In this document: piece after piece, positions 45,146-52,952 of the stretch
Layout of the letters: every line of letters begins with the position of its first letter
Position numbering within the stretch: the first letter of the stretch is position 1
Source of the DNA: Gemmatimonadaceae bacterium
GTDB taxonomy: Bacteria; Gemmatimonadota; Gemmatimonadetes; Gemmatimonadales; Gemmatimonadaceae
Assembly (NCBI GenBank): GCA_014379355.1
Contig: JACMLX010000130.1
Coordinates: 1 to 54,585, forward strand
Length of the DNA: 54,585 nucleotides
Direction of reading: 5' to 3'
Program-made: the position numbers and the translations under genes
The notes under the pieces: model-generated
Told to the model about the DNA's origin: nothing
What the model saw: the letters and a program-made list of their open reading frames with translations, nothing else
The model's database searches: none

Positions 45146-45694
45146 ATGTTCAATCCCTGGCACGACATTTCCGCCGGCGCGAAGCCGCCCGAGCACGTCA
45201 CCGCGGTGATCGAGATTCCGGCGAAGAGCCGGAACAAGTATGAACTCGACAAGCAGACGGGTCTGTTGAAGCTCGACCGCGTGCTGTATTCGGCGGTGCA
45301 CTACCCTGGTGACTATGGCTTCATTCCGCGCACCCTGCACGAGGACAACGACCCCCTCGACATCATGGTGCGGATCAATGAGCCGACATTCCCCGGATGC
45401 CACATCGATGCACGGCCCGTCGGTGTGCTGAAGATGCTCGATAAGGGCGAGCCGGACGACAAGGTGCTCGCGGTGCCGATGCACGATCCGATTCACGACG
45501 AAGTGCATGACCTCGGTGATTTCCCGAGCCACTTCCTGCGCGAGGTGGAGCACTTCTTCAAGATCTACAAGGACCTCGAAGGCAAGCGTGTCGAGATCAT
45601 CGGGTGGTTTGACGCGGAAGAAGCGCGCCGCATCATCACGGAGAGCATGGAGCGCTATAACGCGAAATACGGCGCAGGATTCGCCGGCGCGTGA
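45146..45694 (+). CDS. ppa: Inorganic pyrophosphatase (family I)
   Basis: 182 aa, splits pyrophosphate to two phosphates and so drives biosynthetic reactions. The family I signature E-D-N-D-P-L-D-I-M-V carries the metal-binding Asp residues. Other active-site parts are K-S-R-N-K-Y-E-L-D near 27-35, Y-P-G-D-Y-G-F-I-P, and K-x-Y-K-D-L-E near the C-terminus. Length is standard for soluble prokaryotic enzymes. A strong hairpin follows, so ppa is probably the end of its transcript. Confidence 0.96.
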   Translation: MFNPWHDISAGAKPPEHVTAVIEIPAKSRNKYELDKQTGLLKLDRVLYSAVHYPGDYGFIPRTLHEDNDPLDIMVRINEPTFPGCHIDARPVGVLKMLDKGEPDDKVLAVPMHDPIHDEVHDLGDFPSHFLREVEHFFKIYKDLEGKRVEIIGWFDAEEARRIITESMERYNAKYGAGFAGA

Positions 45695-45747
45695 GCCGCC
45701 GCGATACACTCGAGTTCGTTTGACGAATTTCCGCGCAATTTACTGAA

Positions 45748-45780
45748 GAGCTCGGCTGAGGGATTACTTCAGCCGAGCTC
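45748..45780 (+). terminator. Strong hairpin after ppa, probable terminator
   Basis: GAGCTCGGCTGA and TCAGCCGAGCTC form a perfect 12-base stem around a 9-base loop, 53 bases after the ppa stop. The following sequence is only moderately T-rich (GTTTTC lies a few bases on). Confidence 0.6.
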
Positions 45781-45921
45781 GCTTCGTATCGTTTTCATAT
45801 GTGACCGACCCGTTCGGCACGGGGTATGCACAAAGGCACCCTGAATCGGAGCTGACGCTCGCACCGCCAGTACCACGGCGGCCCCGCGACCCCGATTCTG
45901 CACACAAGATTCAGGAGAGAC

Positions 45922-46398
45922 ATGACCATGCGTATCACTCGCCTTGCACTCGTTGCCGCCACCGCACTGCTGGCGGCGTGCAGTACGGACGACACCACGG
46001 GCCCGAACACGTCGGGCCCCGCGGATTCGCGCCTCGCCGCAGTCGCCGCGGCACCGACGAGTTCCGTGTCGGATGCCAATGTGACCATGATGGTTTCGGT
46101 CACCAGCTCACTGCCCGAGACGGTGACGGGCGGCGTCTGCGCGCAGATCATCGAAGCGCGACTCGCCAGCAGCACGGCGTGGACGGATGTGACGTCCAGC
46201 TCTGCGGTCTGCTCCATGCTGGCCGCACAGCTGTTGCCTGGTGGATCGCTGAGCATTTCAGCCATCGGTGATCAGTCGAAGATTCGTGCCGTTGCCGGGA
46301 ACAGTGGCAGCGTGGTGTTGCGCGCGCGTCACACACTCGCCGGCGCCAGCACGTCGTACATGCTGCAGTCGAACGAAGTCACCTATCAGGTGCCGTAG
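45922..46398 (+). CDS. Small exported lipoprotein of unknown function
   Basis: 158 aa. A classical lipoprotein signal ends L-L-A-A-C-S (Cys at residue 20), followed by a Thr/Ser/Gly/Pro/Asp linker (S-T-D-D-T-T-G-P-N-T). The rest is a small beta-rich domain with two further Cys, perhaps disulfide-bonded. It should sit in the outer membrane or periplasm. AGGAG lies 4 bases before ATG 45922 and 10 bases before ATG 45928; both starts are in frame and either would work. I do not recognise the family. Single-gene unit with its own terminator. Confidence 0.75.
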   Translation: MTMRITRLALVAATALLAACSTDDTTGPNTSGPADSRLAAVAAAPTSSVSDANVTMMVSVTSSLPETVTGGVCAQIIEARLASSTAWTDVTSSSAVCSMLAAQLLPGGSLSISAIGDQSKIRAVAGNSGSVVLRARHTLAGASTSYMLQSNEVTYQVP

Positions 46399-46423
46399 TC
46401 GCTTTCGAACGGCAACCAGAAAA

Positions 46424-46470
46424 CAGCGCGGGGCGATTCCGGACAACGGAGTCGCCCCGCGCTGCTTTTC
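46424..46470 (+). terminator. Rho-independent terminator of the lipoprotein gene
   Basis: CAGCGCGGGGCGA pairs with TCGCCCCGCGCTG, 13 bases each, with a smaller CCG/CGG pair in the loop, followed by CTTTTCT. It lies 26 bases after the stop and between convergent genes. Confidence 0.8.
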
Positions 46471-46555
46471 TCAGGATCATCGCAATACCGCGCGTTCGGT
46501 CAGTCGGGAATCACGATTCCGGTCCTCGCGAACGGCCGTGCACGTCGCCAGTGAC

Positions 46556-47224
46556 TTACTCCGCGTCCAGCATCAGGTGCCGATAGATCAGCGCGCCCAC
46601 CACCGCACCCACGATCGGCGCCGTCAGATACAGCGCCAGCCCTTCATATACTCCCGTGATGATCATCGGGCCGATCGTGCGTGCCGGATTCATGCTCGCG
46701 CCGGTCAGCGGTCCGATGGCCAGCATGTTCACCGTCACTACGAGTCCCACTGCCAGTCCGCCGATTTTCGGGCCCCTGGTGTCGTTGAGCGTGCCCATCA
46801 CGGCTGTCATGAGGAACGCCGTCGCGATCGCCTCCAGTGCGAACGCCTGACCGGTGGAGACATCGAGGGACACCATCTGCCGCGTGCCGCGCGTCGCTTC
46901 CCACAACGCGGCCGGAAAGAGCGACTTGAGCGACAGCGCGGCCAGAACCGCGCCCGCCACCTGACCACCGATGAACGTGACGGCCTGCATCGGTGAGATG
47001 CGACCCGTCACGAGCAATCCGATCGACACTGCCGGATTGAAATTGCCGCTGACCTTCATCAATGCGCTGACCATGGCGGCATAGACCAACCCGTGCGCGA
47101 GCGCGACTTCGACCAGACCGGCACCTGCATCCACATTGCGGGTCTGCATGATGGCAGCGCCGCCGACGAACGTGAGGGCGAAGGTGCCGAGGAGCTCGGC
47201 CACGAACTCGCGCGCAGGCTTCAT
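46556..47224 (-). CDS. Aquaporin / MIP-family channel
   Basis: 222 aa, six helices, water or small neutral solute channel in the inner membrane. Both Asn-Pro-Ala boxes are present: N63-P-A in G-N-F-N-P-A-V-S-I-G and N179-P-A-R in S-M-N-P-A-R-T-I-G. The A-E-L-L-G-T-F start of helix 1 is typical. Residues at the selectivity filter cannot be judged reliably by eye, so water versus glycerol is open. ATG 47224 begins M-K-P-A-R-E-F; the frame allows TTG 47260. It is the last gene of the ketosynthase-cluster run, 45 bases after that stop, and may simply be co-transcribed. Confidence 0.9.
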   Translation of the reverse strand: MKPAREFVAELLGTFALTFVGGAAIMQTRNVDAGAGLVEVALAHGLVYAAMVSALMKVSGNFNPAVSIGLLVTGRISPMQAVTFIGGQVAGAVLAALSLKSLFPAALWEATRGTRQMVSLDVSTGQAFALEAIATAFLMTAVMGTLNDTRGPKIGGLAVGLVVTVNMLAIGPLTGASMNPARTIGPMIITGVYEGLALYLTAPIVGAVVGALIYRHLMLDAE

Positions 47225-47269
47225 TGATGAGTTGCTCGAGGGTGAGACATCGGCGGTCAAGATAGGCGA

Positions 47270-48514
47270 TCAGCTCGGTTGACGGAACACGAGTGATGCG
47301 TTGATGCCACCGAAACCGAACGAGTTCGACATCACGACCTCCGGACGCATCGCCATGCCGCCCCGCGGAACGTGCTTGAGTGTACACGCTGCATCAGGGT
47401 GATCGAGATTCACCGTTGGCGGCAACCAGCCATCGCGCAGCGCGAGCATGCAGATCACCGCCTCGATCGCACCACTCGCGCCGAGTGCGTGGCCGTGATA
47501 TCCCTTGGTGCCACTGACCCACAGGTCGCTCAGTGCGTCACCGAACACCGTCCGCATCGCGTCGACTTCCGTCGGATCGTTGAGCGGCGTGGCGCTGGCA
47601 TGGGCGTTCACGTAGTCCACATCCTGCGCCCGCATGTCGGCGCGACTCAACGCCTGCTGCATTGCACGCGCGGCCTGCGCGCCACCCGGCAACGGTGCCG
47701 TCATGTGATGCGCATCGTTCGTGGTGCCGTAGCCCACGATTTCGGCGTAGATGTTCGCACCGCGGGCCAGCGCACGTCCGCGTTCCTCGAGTATGAGCGC
47801 GGCGCCGCCTTCGCCCATCACGAAGCCATCCCGCGCTGCATCGAACGGGCGGCTGGCACGCATCGGATCGTCGTTGCACGTCGACATCGCGCGAATCAGC
47901 GCGAACGCGCCGAAGCACAGCGGCGCCAGGGGGGCCTCGGCACCGCCGCCGATCATCACGTTGGCGTAGCCGTCGCGCACCTGTCGGAATGCTTCACCGA
48001 TGGCGATCGCGCCGGACGCACAACTCATCGCGTTCGTGGAATTCGGACCCTGCACGCCGGTTTCGATGGCGATGTTGCAGCTCGACGCACCGCCGAACAC
48101 CGCCAGCGCGAGCGTTGCGTCCACCGCGCGCAATCCGCCGACCAGGTATCGCCCGAGTTGCTCCTCCGCATACCCGACGCCGGCGAGCGCGGTGCCCATC
48201 ATCACACCGATGTCCTCCCGTGATTCCTTCGCGAGATCGATGCCCGCATCGGCGATCGCCATGTTGGCGGCGATCACGCTCAGCTGCCCGAAACGATCGA
48301 GGCGTTTCACGCGACGTGCCTCGAGGTGATCCTCCGCCGCGAAGTCGTTCACCTGCGCCGCGATGTGTGTGCGGAACGGGCTCGGATCGAAGCGCGTCAG
48401 CACCCCTACCGCGCTGCGCTCGGCGCGCAGTGACGCGCGAACGGCGTCGAGGCCGATGCCGATCGGTGTGACGGCGCCGAGGCCGGTGACGACAACGCGT
48501 CGGGGAGCAGACAT
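47270..48514 (-). CDS. FabF-type beta-ketoacyl-ACP synthase
   Basis: 414 aa, performs decarboxylative Claisen condensation of an acyl thioester with malonyl-ACP. The triad is complete: C165 in M-S-C-A-S-G, H305 in V-N-A-H-A-S-A-T-P, H342 in Y-H-G-H-A-L-G, at FabF-like positions. Motifs are less canonical than housekeeping FabF (T-A-C-S/A-T-G and N-A-H-G-T-S-T are altered). No fabG, fabD or acyl-carrier gene is adjacent. The neighbours are an SRPBCC protein, a methyltransferase and two flavoproteins, so a secondary-metabolism or special-lipid role is likely; no symbol is given. The frame extends to 48940, but that is shadow of the SRPBCC gene. Confidence 0.88.
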   Translation of the reverse strand: MSAPRRVVVTGLGAVTPIGIGLDAVRASLRAERSAVGVLTRFDPSPFRTHIAAQVNDFAAEDHLEARRVKRLDRFGQLSVIAANMAIADAGIDLAKESREDIGVMMGTALAGVGYAEEQLGRYLVGGLRAVDATLALAVFGGASSCNIAIETGVQGPNSTNAMSCASGAIAIGEAFRQVRDGYANVMIGGGAEAPLAPLCFGAFALIRAMSTCNDDPMRASRPFDAARDGFVMGEGGAALILEERGRALARGANIYAEIVGYGTTNDAHHMTAPLPGGAQAARAMQQALSRADMRAQDVDYVNAHASATPLNDPTEVDAMRTVFGDALSDLWVSGTKGYHGHALGASGAIEAVICMLALRDGWLPPTVNLDHPDAACTLKHVPRGGMAMRPEVVMSNSFGFGGINASLVFRQPS

Positions 48515-48543
48515 CAGTGAGCCATTGAAAGGATGAGGGTGAG

Positions 48544-49083
48544 TCAGGTGCGCGTTTCTGCGGCGCGAGCGAGGCCGGCGAGGGTGCGTGAAGCAATACC
48601 GCTGACGAACACCGGACCGATCACAGCCATCGCTGCGACGCGACCGATGAGTGGCCACCACGGACCGTCCCACGCGTGCACGATCCGCACGTGCGTGACG
48701 TTCGGGTCGTCGCGACGCAGGAACTGCCACTCGACTTCCATGCCGGTGGTGATGCCCTGCACGTGCTTGAAGCGGATGTTCGGGATCGTCTCGTCCACCG
48801 ACATCTCGGACAACCACCACGTCGGCCAGTCGAGCGGCCCGCCAAATGGACGATCGGCGCTCATCTCCACGAGGCCACCGCCATCCCGCGCCTGCGAGCG
48901 GAACTTCACGAAGTTGTAGTGCCGCAGATGCCCGGGCCATTGCAGCACATTCTTCGCAATCCCGAAGATCACGTCGCGTGGCGCCTGCACGGTTTGTTCA
49001 TCGACGGTGATCATGTGCCGTTGCAGCGGCATCGGGCCGAGGCGATACGGCGCGCGGAGCTTGTCGGTCGGTGGTGTCGTCAT
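48544..49083 (-). CDS. SRPBCC/START-like protein (polyketide cyclase/dehydrase fold)
   Basis: About 179 aa from ATG 49083. The helix-grip pattern of coenzyme Q-binding/cyclase proteins is present: I-T-V-D-E-Q-T-V-Q-A-P-R-D-V-I-F opening, W-P-x-H-L-R-H-Y-N-F-V, V-E-M-S-A-D-R-P-F, and W-x-F-L-R-R-D-D. A hydrophobic segment near the C-terminus (A-M-A-V-I-G-P-V-F-V-S) may touch the membrane. Such proteins bind hydrophobic ligands or cyclise polyketide chains. It lies between the ketosynthase (30 bases downstream) and the methyltransferase (44 bases upstream). Alternative starts exist at 49119 and further in. Confidence 0.8.
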   Translation of the reverse strand: MTTPPTDKLRAPYRLGPMPLQRHMITVDEQTVQAPRDVIFGIAKNVLQWPGHLRHYNFVKFRSQARDGGGLVEMSADRPFGGPLDWPTWWLSEMSVDETIPNIRFKHVQGITTGMEVEWQFLRRDDPNVTHVRIVHAWDGPWWPLIGRVAAMAVIGPVFVSGIASRTLAGLARAAETRT

Positions 49084-49127
49084 GGTGAATGGAGCGGTGG
49101 AACAGCCGTCACGCGGCAACGCGCAGG

Positions 49128-49826
49128 TCAGGCGTGAGCGGGAACCCAGTCGGCAGTCACACGCCAGCCGAGATGAGTGTGAATCGCGGCCCTCTGGCCG
49201 GTAGTCTGCCTGACAGCACTGCGGAGTTCGTCAGGCGCGAAGCCTCGCAACACGCTGACAACGCCGTCGTGTCGGCTGACGGGATGAAACCCTAGAGGAA
49301 AGCTGGTGAGCCAGAGCCCCGCCGCCGCGATCCAACTGCGCTGCAGATCGCTGATCAGCACGGCGTGACGCGCCACGCGATTCAGTTCGGCGATCACTGT
49401 CGGGAGTGCATCGGGTGGAAAGTGATGCACGACCTGTGCAGCAATCACGAGATCCGCGCAGGCGGTGGGAAGGGGGAGCGCAAAGATGGAGCCACAAATG
49501 AAGAAGCTGCCGCGCTGCCGCACGGCGGGAGCGAGCGCAACGGCGGTGTCGACCGCGACCGGTCGTGGTCGACGACCGGTACGACGCAGGGTGTCACACA
49601 CGGCGTCGAGGATGTCTCCGGATCCGGCGCCGACATCGACGATCAGCGGCGAGTCCGGCAGGTGCGCCGCGAGCGCCCGCACTCGTGAGACGACGGCCCG
49701 CGTGCCGCCGAAGAGTGCGTTGGCGCGGGCGATGTCGGAATGCGAGCGCGCGACGAGATCCGGTGATACGTCGGGCTCGTCGAGCACCTCATGTCCCATG
49801 CGGCGCGACGGTGTCAGGAGACCCAC
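49128..49826 (-). CDS. Class I SAM-dependent methyltransferase
   Basis: 232 aa. Rossmann motif I is V-D-V-G-A-G-S-G-D (63-71), followed by V-A-V-D at the end of strand 2, F-x-L-P-L-P-x-A-x-A-D-L-V around the third block, and H-H-F-P-P-D-A-L. The N-terminal half-helix carries H-E-V-L-D-E-P. A later segment (L-W-L-T-S-F-P-L-G-F-H-P-V-S-R-H-D-G-V-V-S) resembles the UbiE/O-methyltransferase-like proteins found beside polyketide genes. It should methylate a small hydrophobic molecule. GTG 49826 lies 12 bases after the flavin reductase stop; ATG 49799 is an alternative. Confidence 0.86.
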   Translation of the reverse strand: MGLLTPSRRMGHEVLDEPDVSPDLVARSHSDIARANALFGGTRAVVSRVRALAAHLPDSPLIVDVGAGSGDILDAVCDTLRRTGRRPRPVAVDTAVALAPAVRQRGSFFICGSIFALPLPTACADLVIAAQVVHHFPPDALPTVIAELNRVARHAVLISDLQRSWIAAAGLWLTSFPLGFHPVSRHDGVVSVLRGFAPDELRSAVRQTTGQRAAIHTHLGWRVTADWVPAHA

Positions 49827-49837
49827 GCGTCGTTCGG

Positions 49838-50314
49838 TCAGCGAGTGAGCGACGCGTAGCCGCCGCGATAATACAGCAGCGGCTGAAGATCGCGCGTCGT
49901 GCCTGACTCCACATGGCCGATCAGGATCGAGTGATCACCCTGCGGTACGCGCGTCACGATCGCGCACTCGATCGACGCCAGTGTGTCGTCCAGCATTGGT
50001 ACGCCGGTGTTCCCGCGCGTGAATCCGATGCCGTCAAAACGATCCGGCTCCTTGCTCGAAAACCGACGCGACAACGCTTCCTGCTGCGACGCAAGGATGT
50101 TCACGGCGAAGTGTTCGGCGGTCTGGAGCACCGGCCAGAGTGACGCACCATGATCGATGCAGACCAGCACGAGCGGGGGATCGAGCGACAGCGACGAAAA
50201 CGCGCTGACGGTCATTCCCTGGTCACGCCCGTCATCATCGGTCGTGGTGATGATGGTCACGCCGGACGCGAATCGTCCGAGCACTGCGCGAAAGAGATCC
50301 TTGTCGATGGGCAT
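49838..50314 (-). CDS. Flavin reductase-like (DIM6/NTAB) protein
   Basis: 158 aa, single flavin-reductase-like split barrel. Motifs are F-A-S-G-V-T-I-I-T-T, M-T-V-S-A-F-S-S-L-S-L-D-P-P-L-V, H-F-A-V-N-I-L-A, and a final G-D-H-S-I-L-I-G-H-V. These enzymes give reduced FMN or FAD to a partner monooxygenase. The neighbouring FAD oxidoreductase or an enzyme elsewhere could use it. ATG 50314 is preferred; 10 bases separate it from the oxidoreductase stop. Confidence 0.9.
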   Translation of the reverse strand: MPIDKDLFRAVLGRFASGVTIITTTDDDGRDQGMTVSAFSSLSLDPPLVLVCIDHGASLWPVLQTAEHFAVNILASQQEALSRRFSSKEPDRFDGIGFTRGNTGVPMLDDTLASIECAIVTRVPQGDHSILIGHVESGTTRDLQPLLYYRGGYASLTR

Positions 50315-50323
50315 GCGGTGCGG

Positions 50324-51589
50324 TCAGGCGGCCTTGTGGTGCGATGCGACCCAGCGACGCGGGTCGAGGAAATGCAGCAGGAACGACGGCCTGAGCACCG
50401 CGGCGGCCGGGACGAAATCGCCGGTGACGCCGATCAGCAGGTCCGCCAGGTCACGCCGCGCGCCAAGCACACGCGCGGCGTGATTCATGAGCAACGGTGA
50501 CGACACTGCGGCACCGATTGCCCGCTCGACCATCCACTTCTGACGGAACTCGGCGATGCGTGCGTCGTCATAGGCCTTGAGCGCGGCCAGCGCCTCTCGC
50601 GGGGAGCGCGCACGGATGGCCTCTCGCGCGAAGCCACCGAGCAGTTCACCGCCACGCAGCGCAGCGTAGATGCCTTCGCCGGTGAACGGGTCGAAGAAAT
50701 CCGCGGCGTCACCTACGAGCGCTGCACCGGGCGCATAGCCGCGCCGCGCGTGTGATGCGAAGGGCCCTGTCACCTGCACATCGCTGACCCGTGTGGCGCA
50801 GGCGAAGCGCGGCGCGAGCTGCGCATGACGCGCGAGCCAGCGGGTCATGAATGCGGCACTGTCACCGCTCGCCTCCTTCGCCAGCGCACGGGGCACCACG
50901 ATCGCGACATTCGTCTCACCGTGCCCGACATCGGCCAGTCCGACGTAGCCGTCGCGCTCGACGTGCATTTCGCCATAACCGGTCATGCCGCACACATCGC
51001 GATAGTGCGCAACGAATGCCACACGGCGCGGCCACGACAGTCGCGCGGTGAGCGCGAGTTTGCGCGCGACGCTGCTGCGCAATCCGTCGGCCCCGATGAC
51101 GAGCGGCGCGCGCAGCTCGCGCAACTCACCATCGTCACGCAGTCGCACACCGACCACCGTTTCGCCGACCATGATGAGGGAATCGAGTGCGACGCCCTCG
51201 CGCACCGACGTGCCGGCTCGACGCGCCGCATCGAGCAGGATCGGGTCGAGACGGCGCCGGCGCAGTGCCAATCCCCGATCGCGGAAGCCCGTGAAACCGT
51301 GCTGCGCCGCGAATTCACCGTGGATGATGCCGCCGTCCGGGCTGCGCACGCGCATGCCCGAGAGTTGCGCCGCGCCGGCGTGCTCGACGGTCTCGAGCAC
51401 ACCCATCGCGCTCAGGATGCGAGAGCCCTGCGGACTGAGATACTCCGCGCAGGGCTTGTCGCGCGGGAAGCGCGCCTTGTCCACCAGCACGACATCGATG
51501 CCCTGCGATGCGAGCGCCCAGGCCGACGCCGCACCGGCCGGCCCGCCGCCGATCACGATCGCCTGCGCGGATTCACGAAGCGTCTTCAT
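50324..51589 (-). CDS. FAD-dependent oxidoreductase, geranylgeranyl-reductase-like
   Basis: 421 aa of the PHBH/GGR superfamily. The FAD Rossmann motif is I-G-G-G-P-A-G-A (13-20). The P-R-D-K-P-C-A-E-Y-L-S-P block (42-53) is the hallmark of GGR-like enzymes, and the second FAD motif is G-D-A-A-D-F-F-D-P-F-T-G-E-G-I. The Cys-containing variant is shared with the flavoproteins of phenolic-lipid clusters (SrsC type) and halogenase-like proteins. It may hydroxylate an aromatic ring or reduce a prenyl chain. ATG 51589 overlaps the DUF92 stop by 4 bases (ATGA), so the two are coupled. Confidence 0.86.
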   Translation of the reverse strand: MKTLRESAQAIVIGGGPAGAASAWALASQGIDVVLVDKARFPRDKPCAEYLSPQGSRILSAMGVLETVEHAGAAQLSGMRVRSPDGGIIHGEFAAQHGFTGFRDRGLALRRRRLDPILLDAARRAGTSVREGVALDSLIMVGETVVGVRLRDDGELRELRAPLVIGADGLRSSVARKLALTARLSWPRRVAFVAHYRDVCGMTGYGEMHVERDGYVGLADVGHGETNVAIVVPRALAKEASGDSAAFMTRWLARHAQLAPRFACATRVSDVQVTGPFASHARRGYAPGAALVGDAADFFDPFTGEGIYAALRGGELLGGFAREAIRARSPREALAALKAYDDARIAEFRQKWMVERAIGAAVSSPLLMNHAARVLGARRDLADLLIGVTGDFVPAAAVLRPSFLLHFLDPRRWVASHHKAA

Positions 51590-52392
51590 GAGGGGCCGAG
51601 CGCCGACAGGAGGACATGAAACTGATGTGCGGTACCAGCGCCGATGACCGTCGCGGCGAAGTTGACGCCGTCGTTGTTCAGCCAGGCGAGTCCACCAGCC
51701 GGCGTGGTCGGCGTGCCATCGACGTCGGTGAAGCGTTCGGTCATGCCGCCCGTTCGGAGAGAGCGGCGGCGCTGCTGCAACGTGGCGCCGAGTACGGAAT
51801 CAGCCATCGCACCAGCGATTCCGCCAATCGCGGCCGCGCTGGCGGTGACCGCCGTCCAGCCCAGCGACCACGCCAGCGTTGCCAGCAGGGCAGCACCGGC
51901 CACGGTCGCAGCAAGTCCCTCTGTCGACACGCCGCCCGACATGCCGGGCGTCATCGGCGCCCAGGTGAGGATCGAGCGCGGCGCCGTACGCGACAGCATG
52001 CCGATCTCGGTGCCCCACGTGTCGGCAGTGGCGGCGGCGAGTGCACCAAGTGCCACTGCCGGTGTTGCAGCGGCGAGGTGACCGCTGGCCACGAGCGCGG
52101 CGCCACATCCGAAGATGGCGCCGTTGGCGAGCACCTGCGTCGCGTCGCGCGGACCGGCCTTCTCGATCACGTCGGCGCTCCGCGATTGCTTGGTGGCGCG
52201 CCCGACCCGTCCGAGCAGCACGCTGCTGACAAAGAAGGAGAGGAGGAGAATCATCCAGTCGGGCCCCGCCAACGCCGCCGCGCTTCCAAGAACGCCCGCG
52301 ACGCAGGCGCCACTGGTGGTGAGCAGGCCCACGCGCCACACGACGGCGGCGACCAGAGGTCCCAGCACCGCAGCGACGAGAGGCGGCAACAT
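51586..52392 (-). CDS. DUF92-family membrane protein (phytyl-phosphate-kinase-like)
   Basis: 268 aa with about seven hydrophobic helices. Family markers are S-V-L-G-A-T-L-Q near the end, E-K-A-G-P-R-D-A-T-Q-V-L-A-N-G, the T-A-D-T-W-G-T-E-I-G-M loop, and the final L-N-N-D-G-V-N-F-A-A-T. DUF92 includes plant VTE6, a kinase acting on phytyl phosphate, so a polyprenyl-phosphate substrate is plausible. The frame extends to 52533, but the family begins at ATG 52392, one base inside the stop of the zinc-finger gene (TGATG overlap). The overlap points to coupled translation. Confidence 0.84.
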   Translation of the reverse strand: MLPPLVAAVLGPLVAAVVWRVGLLTTSGACVAGVLGSAAALAGPDWMILLLSFFVSSVLLGRVGRATKQSRSADVIEKAGPRDATQVLANGAIFGCGAALVASGHLAAATPAVALGALAAATADTWGTEIGMLSRTAPRSILTWAPMTPGMSGGVSTEGLAATVAGAALLATLAWSLGWTAVTASAAAIGGIAGAMADSVLGATLQQRRRSLRTGGMTERFTDVDGTPTTPAGGLAWLNNDGVNFAATVIGAGTAHQFHVLLSALGPS

Positions 52393-52664
52393 CAGGCGGA
52401 CGCGTTCTCGGCGGCGCGCGGCTGAAGGATGTGGGCGACGCGGTCGCGCAGCGATTGTGGCGCGGAGTCGAGTGCGACGGCATTCCGGGTGGCGCGCAGG
52501 AACACGGCGTCCGACAGGTACCGGTTCCGGCACCTGACGCAGCGATGGAGATGGGCCTCGATTGCGACGAACTCCCGAGTGCTCAGCGCGTCGTCGCAGG
52601 CAGCGAAGCTGAGCGCGCGCACGGCGTCACAGTGCAGGTCGTCGACGGATTCCGGCGTCAGCAT
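52392..52664 (-). CDS. Anti-sigma-factor-like zinc finger protein (zf-HC2)
   Basis: 90 aa, soluble, no transmembrane helix. The zf-HC2 ligand spacing is visible: C12, then H38-x3-C42-x2-C45 in H-L-H-R-C-V-R-C. This is the form that binds ECF sigma factors, often releasing them on oxidation of the thiols. No sigma factor gene lies beside it, which is unusual. It is the first gene of the run down to the ketosynthase, and its stop overlaps the DUF92 start. It probably shares the promoter at 52769-52764 (-10 TATATT), 100 bases upstream. Confidence 0.75.
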   Translation of the reverse strand: MLTPESVDDLHCDAVRALSFAACDDALSTREFVAIEAHLHRCVRCRNRYLSDAVFLRATRNAVALDSAPQSLRDRVAHILQPRAAENASA

Positions 52665-52763
52665 GCGACGTCCGACCGCAGTGCTGATGGCGACGCGTTA
52701 CCGGGAGCGGAAGGTCGGGTCATACGCCAGGAACCGGCAGCGGGGAGCACTCTGACTTTCACT

Positions 52764-52784
52764 AATATACCGAACTGCTCGGTA
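52764..52784. promoter_or_regulatory. Inverted repeat and -10 element, probable operator of the zinc-finger/ketosynthase operon
   Basis: TACCGA-ACTGC-TCGGTA (52768-52784) is a perfect 6-base inverted repeat. On the minus strand TATATT (52769-52764) overlaps its edge, so a bound factor would cover the -10/-35 region. The half-site resembles TetR-family operators. A divergent ECF-style GGAAC motif is also visible upstream on the minus strand. A second promoter for the plus-strand gene at 52953 may exist in this 288-base gap but I could not place it. Confidence 0.42.
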
Positions 52785-52952
52785 GCGGTGATGGTTCCGT
52801 CAGTCGTGCGTCGGCGGTGTTTGCTTGTTCGTTTTCGCGCTTCGGTATAGGTTCGGTGAGTGTCGGTGCGGCGCCGCGTTGCGGAGTCGCCATCTGACTT
52901 GCGACCCGGTTCCGCAGCGTCGCGGCGGGCGCATCCTTCACGATCCCCTCCG

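Noticed and set aside
47372..48223. 283-codon open frame on the plus strand opposite the ketosynthase
   Set aside because: Antisense of a gene with an intact Cys-His-His triad; no domain seen.
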